Source of the DNA: Burkholderia cenocepacia
Lineage (GTDB): Bacteria > Pseudomonadota > Gammaproteobacteria > Burkholderiales > Burkholderiaceae
Direction of reading: 5' to 3'
Length of the DNA: 64,000 bases
Assembly: GCF_900446215.1 (NCBI RefSeq)
Contig: NZ_UAQZ01000013.1
Coordinates: 434,001-498,000 of the forward strand
Part shown: positions 62,550 through 64,000 of the stretch, one piece after another
Layout of the letters: the number at the start of each line of letters is the position of its first letter
Position numbering within the stretch: the stretch's first letter is position 1
Position numbers and translations under genes: made by a program
Notes under the pieces: model-generated
Told to the model about the DNA's origin: nothing
Databases searched by the model: none
The model's input: only the letters and a program-made list of their open reading frames with translations

Positions 62550-63707
62550 TCACCACGCCTGCCGGTAAATCTCCAGCGCGTCTGCCTCGGCCACCTCGCG
62601 CGGATTGTTCACGAGCAGGCGCGTCTGCAACATCGCGTCCGACGCCATCCTCGGCAGATCGGCCTCGCCGATGCCGACTTCGCGCAGCGTGCGCGGAATG
62701 CCCGTCGCGACGATCAGCCGGTCGATCTCGGCGATCAGCGCATGCGTTTTCGCCTCGTCGCTGCCGGTGGCCGACGGCGCGACGATGGCTGCCAGTTCCG
62801 CATACAGCGGCGCGGCGGCCGGCGCATTGAAGCGCAGCACGTGCGGCAGCACCAGCGCGTTCGACAGCCCGTGCGGTACGTGGAAGATTCCGCCGACCGG
62901 ATAGGCCAGCGCGTGCACGGCCGCGACCGGCGCATTCGCGAACGCCTGCCCCGCGAACATCGCGCCGACCAGCATCGCTTCGCGCGCGTGCCGGTTCCGG
63001 CCGTCGTCGCACGCGGCAAGCAGGTTGCGCGACAGCAGCGTCAGCGCGTGCGTGGCCAGCATGTCGGAGACCGGATTCTTCAGCCGTGCGGACGTGTACG
63101 CCTCGATCGCATGCACCATCGCGTCGATGCCGGTGGCGGCCGTCGCCGCGCGCGGCAGGCCGAGCGTGAGTTCCGCGTCGAGGATCGCGACGTCCGCGAA
63201 CAGATGCGGCGACACGACGCCCATCTTGCGCGCCTCGCCGACCGTGACGATCGACACCGCCGTGACCTCGGAGCCGGTGCCGGCCGTGGTCGGCATCTGC
63301 ACGAGCGGCAGCCGCGCGCTCGCGACCTTGTCGACGCCGTACATGTCGGCCAGCGCCTGCTGCCCCGGCGCGAGCACCGCGATCAGCTTCGCGACGTCCA
63401 TCGACGAGCCGCCGCCCAGGCCGAGCACGATCTCGGCATCGGCCGCGACGGCCCGCTCGGTCGCGTCCAGCACCACGTGCTCGGGCGGATCGGCGATCAC
63501 GTCGTCGATCACGGTGACCTGCCAGCCGTGCGCGGCGAGGCTCTCCAGCGCGGGCGCGAGCACGCCGCTGCGATGCAGGAACGCATCGGTGACGACGCAC
63601 AGCCGCGCGAGCGCCGGAAAGCGTTCGCGCAACAGCGCGCCGAGCCGGCGCGCAGCGCCGAATTCGACGATCTGCGTCGGCACGGTACGGAATTGAAACG
63701 GATTCAT
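62550..63707 (-). CDS. Iron-containing alcohol dehydrogenase
   Basis: A 385-residue group III (iron-type) alcohol dehydrogenase. It has the NAD motif GLGGGSSMDVAKL, the PTTAGTGSEVTAVSI segment, and metal-binding residues in GIDAMVHAIEAYTS and HALAYPVGGIFHVPHGLSNA. It oxidises or reduces a short alcohol/aldehyde in the cytoplasm; maleylacetate-reductase-like activity is also possible in this family. Its ATG overlaps the stop of the preceding ABM-type gene (63704-63707), so the two are translationally coupled. Confidence 0.9.
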   Translation of the reverse strand: MNPFQFRTVPTQIVEFGAARRLGALLRERFPALARLCVVTDAFLHRSGVLAPALESLAAHGWQVTVIDDVIADPPEHVVLDATERAVAADAEIVLGLGGGSSMDVAKLIAVLAPGQQALADMYGVDKVASARLPLVQMPTTAGTGSEVTAVSIVTVGEARKMGVVSPHLFADVAILDAELTLGLPRAATAATGIDAMVHAIEAYTSARLKNPVSDMLATHALTLLSRNLLAACDDGRNRHAREAMLVGAMFAGQAFANAPVAAVHALAYPVGGIFHVPHGLSNALVLPHVLRFNAPAAAPLYAELAAIVAPSATGSDEAKTHALIAEIDRLIVATGIPRTLREVGIGEADLPRMASDAMLQTRLLVNNPREVAEADALEIYRQAW

Positions 63708-64000
63708 CGGGTGCCTCCCGGTGGCGTCGCCGTGCCGGTGTCCGGCTGCACCATGTAGCGCGACACGTCGCGGCGATCGAGCAACGGCATGATCGTCCCG
63801 ATTCCGATCCGCTGAAAATGCGGCGTTTCCCGATGCGCGTCGAGGCCGTCCGCATCGCGGTAGCGCTCGAGGATCACGATGTGGTCGGGATGCTCCGGCG
63901 ACCGGAAATACGCGTAGTCGAGGTTCTTGGGCTCGGCGCGCGTGGCCGGCGCGAGTTCCGCGAGCAGTTCGACCACGCGGTCGCCGTTGCCGGGTTTTGC
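63704..64000 (-). CDS. Antibiotic-biosynthesis-monooxygenase (ABM)-like protein, 5' end outside the window
   Basis: At least 99 codons are visible, running off the window edge. The visible part begins AKPGNGDRVVELLAELAPAT and contains LDYAYFRSPEHPDHIVILER and ETPHFQRIG, the ABM ferredoxin-like fold. Such small proteins are monooxygenases or heme/quinone-binding enzymes. It overlaps the iron-type alcohol dehydrogenase gene by 4 bp (ATGA). The start cannot be seen. Confidence 0.8.
   Translation of the reverse strand, partial: AKPGNGDRVVELLAELAPATRAEPKNLDYAYFRSPEHPDHIVILERYRDADGLDAHRETPHFQRIGIGTIMPLLDRRDVSRYMVQPDTGTATPPGGTR

Noticed and set aside
60982..63855. 957-codon minus-strand frame across the MFS and dehydrogenase genes
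   Set aside because: Out of frame with the iron-type alcohol dehydrogenase and antisense to the MFS gene; no recognisable domain.

Overview
The window is very GC-rich with dense, strongly third-position-GC coding, many divergent LysR/target pairs and accessory catabolic operons. Gene content (nicotinate cluster, methylmalonate-semialdehyde module, sulfonate transporters, giant trimeric autotransporter) is what I know from Burkholderia, probably a Burkholderia cepacia complex species on a secondary replicon. This assignment is by recognition of protein families, not by a database search. No rRNA, tRNA, CRISPR array, insertion sequence or prophage was seen.

Layout. 1-4 kb: a LysR regulator divergent from a Tat-exported sulfatase, then a second LysR. 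4.3-6.9 kb: a YcaC-type hydrolase, a haloacid dehalogenase, a remnant of an SRPBCC-like gene and a membrane protein. 7-12 kb: LysR, an MHS-type transporter, mmsA and mmsB, closed by a hairpin terminator, then a small lipoprotein. 12.6-25.3 kb: a complete nicotinate degradation locus (nicA, nicC, nicE, nicD, nicX, nicF, nicB, nicR and a nicT-like transporter). Its dehydrogenase is split: the molybdopterin subunit (764 aa) and the tri-haem cytochrome subunit lie at opposite ends of the locus, and the cytochrome protein still carries a degenerate piece of molybdopterin domain. Five related operator-like sites lie in its control regions. 25.6-31.2 kb: small lipoproteins, an NCS1 nucleobase/hydantoin-type permease, a hydantoin/allantoin racemase-like protein and a LysR with a long basic tail. 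31.5-34 kb: a DHA2 drug exporter divergent from its LysR.

34-48 kb is a sulfur-scavenging region. It holds three SsuA-like periplasmic proteins (one solitary, one heading an ABC operon with two different permeases, one solitary further on), an ATPase and two TauD/TfdA dioxygenases. A 28-codon cysteine-containing peptide is translationally coupled to the second dioxygenase. The three SsuA-like genes share an 18-bp upstream pattern. A GT2/GT87 glycosyltransferase pair, a DUF2591 protein, a peptide-type binding protein, a DUF427 protein and a glycolipid-binding-domain protein are interspersed.

48.6-53.3 kb: a 1396-residue trimeric autotransporter adhesin with two 642-bp tandem modules, followed by a BamE/SmpA-like lipoprotein and preceded by about 500 bp rich in palindromes. 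53.8-61.1 kb: a LysR, a PotE-like antiporter, an AdiA-type arginine decarboxylase and, divergently, an ornithine decarboxylase (polyamine production and/or acid resistance). 61.3 kb to the end: an MFS exporter, an iron-type alcohol dehydrogenase and an antibiotic-biosynthesis-monooxygenase-like protein that runs off the window.
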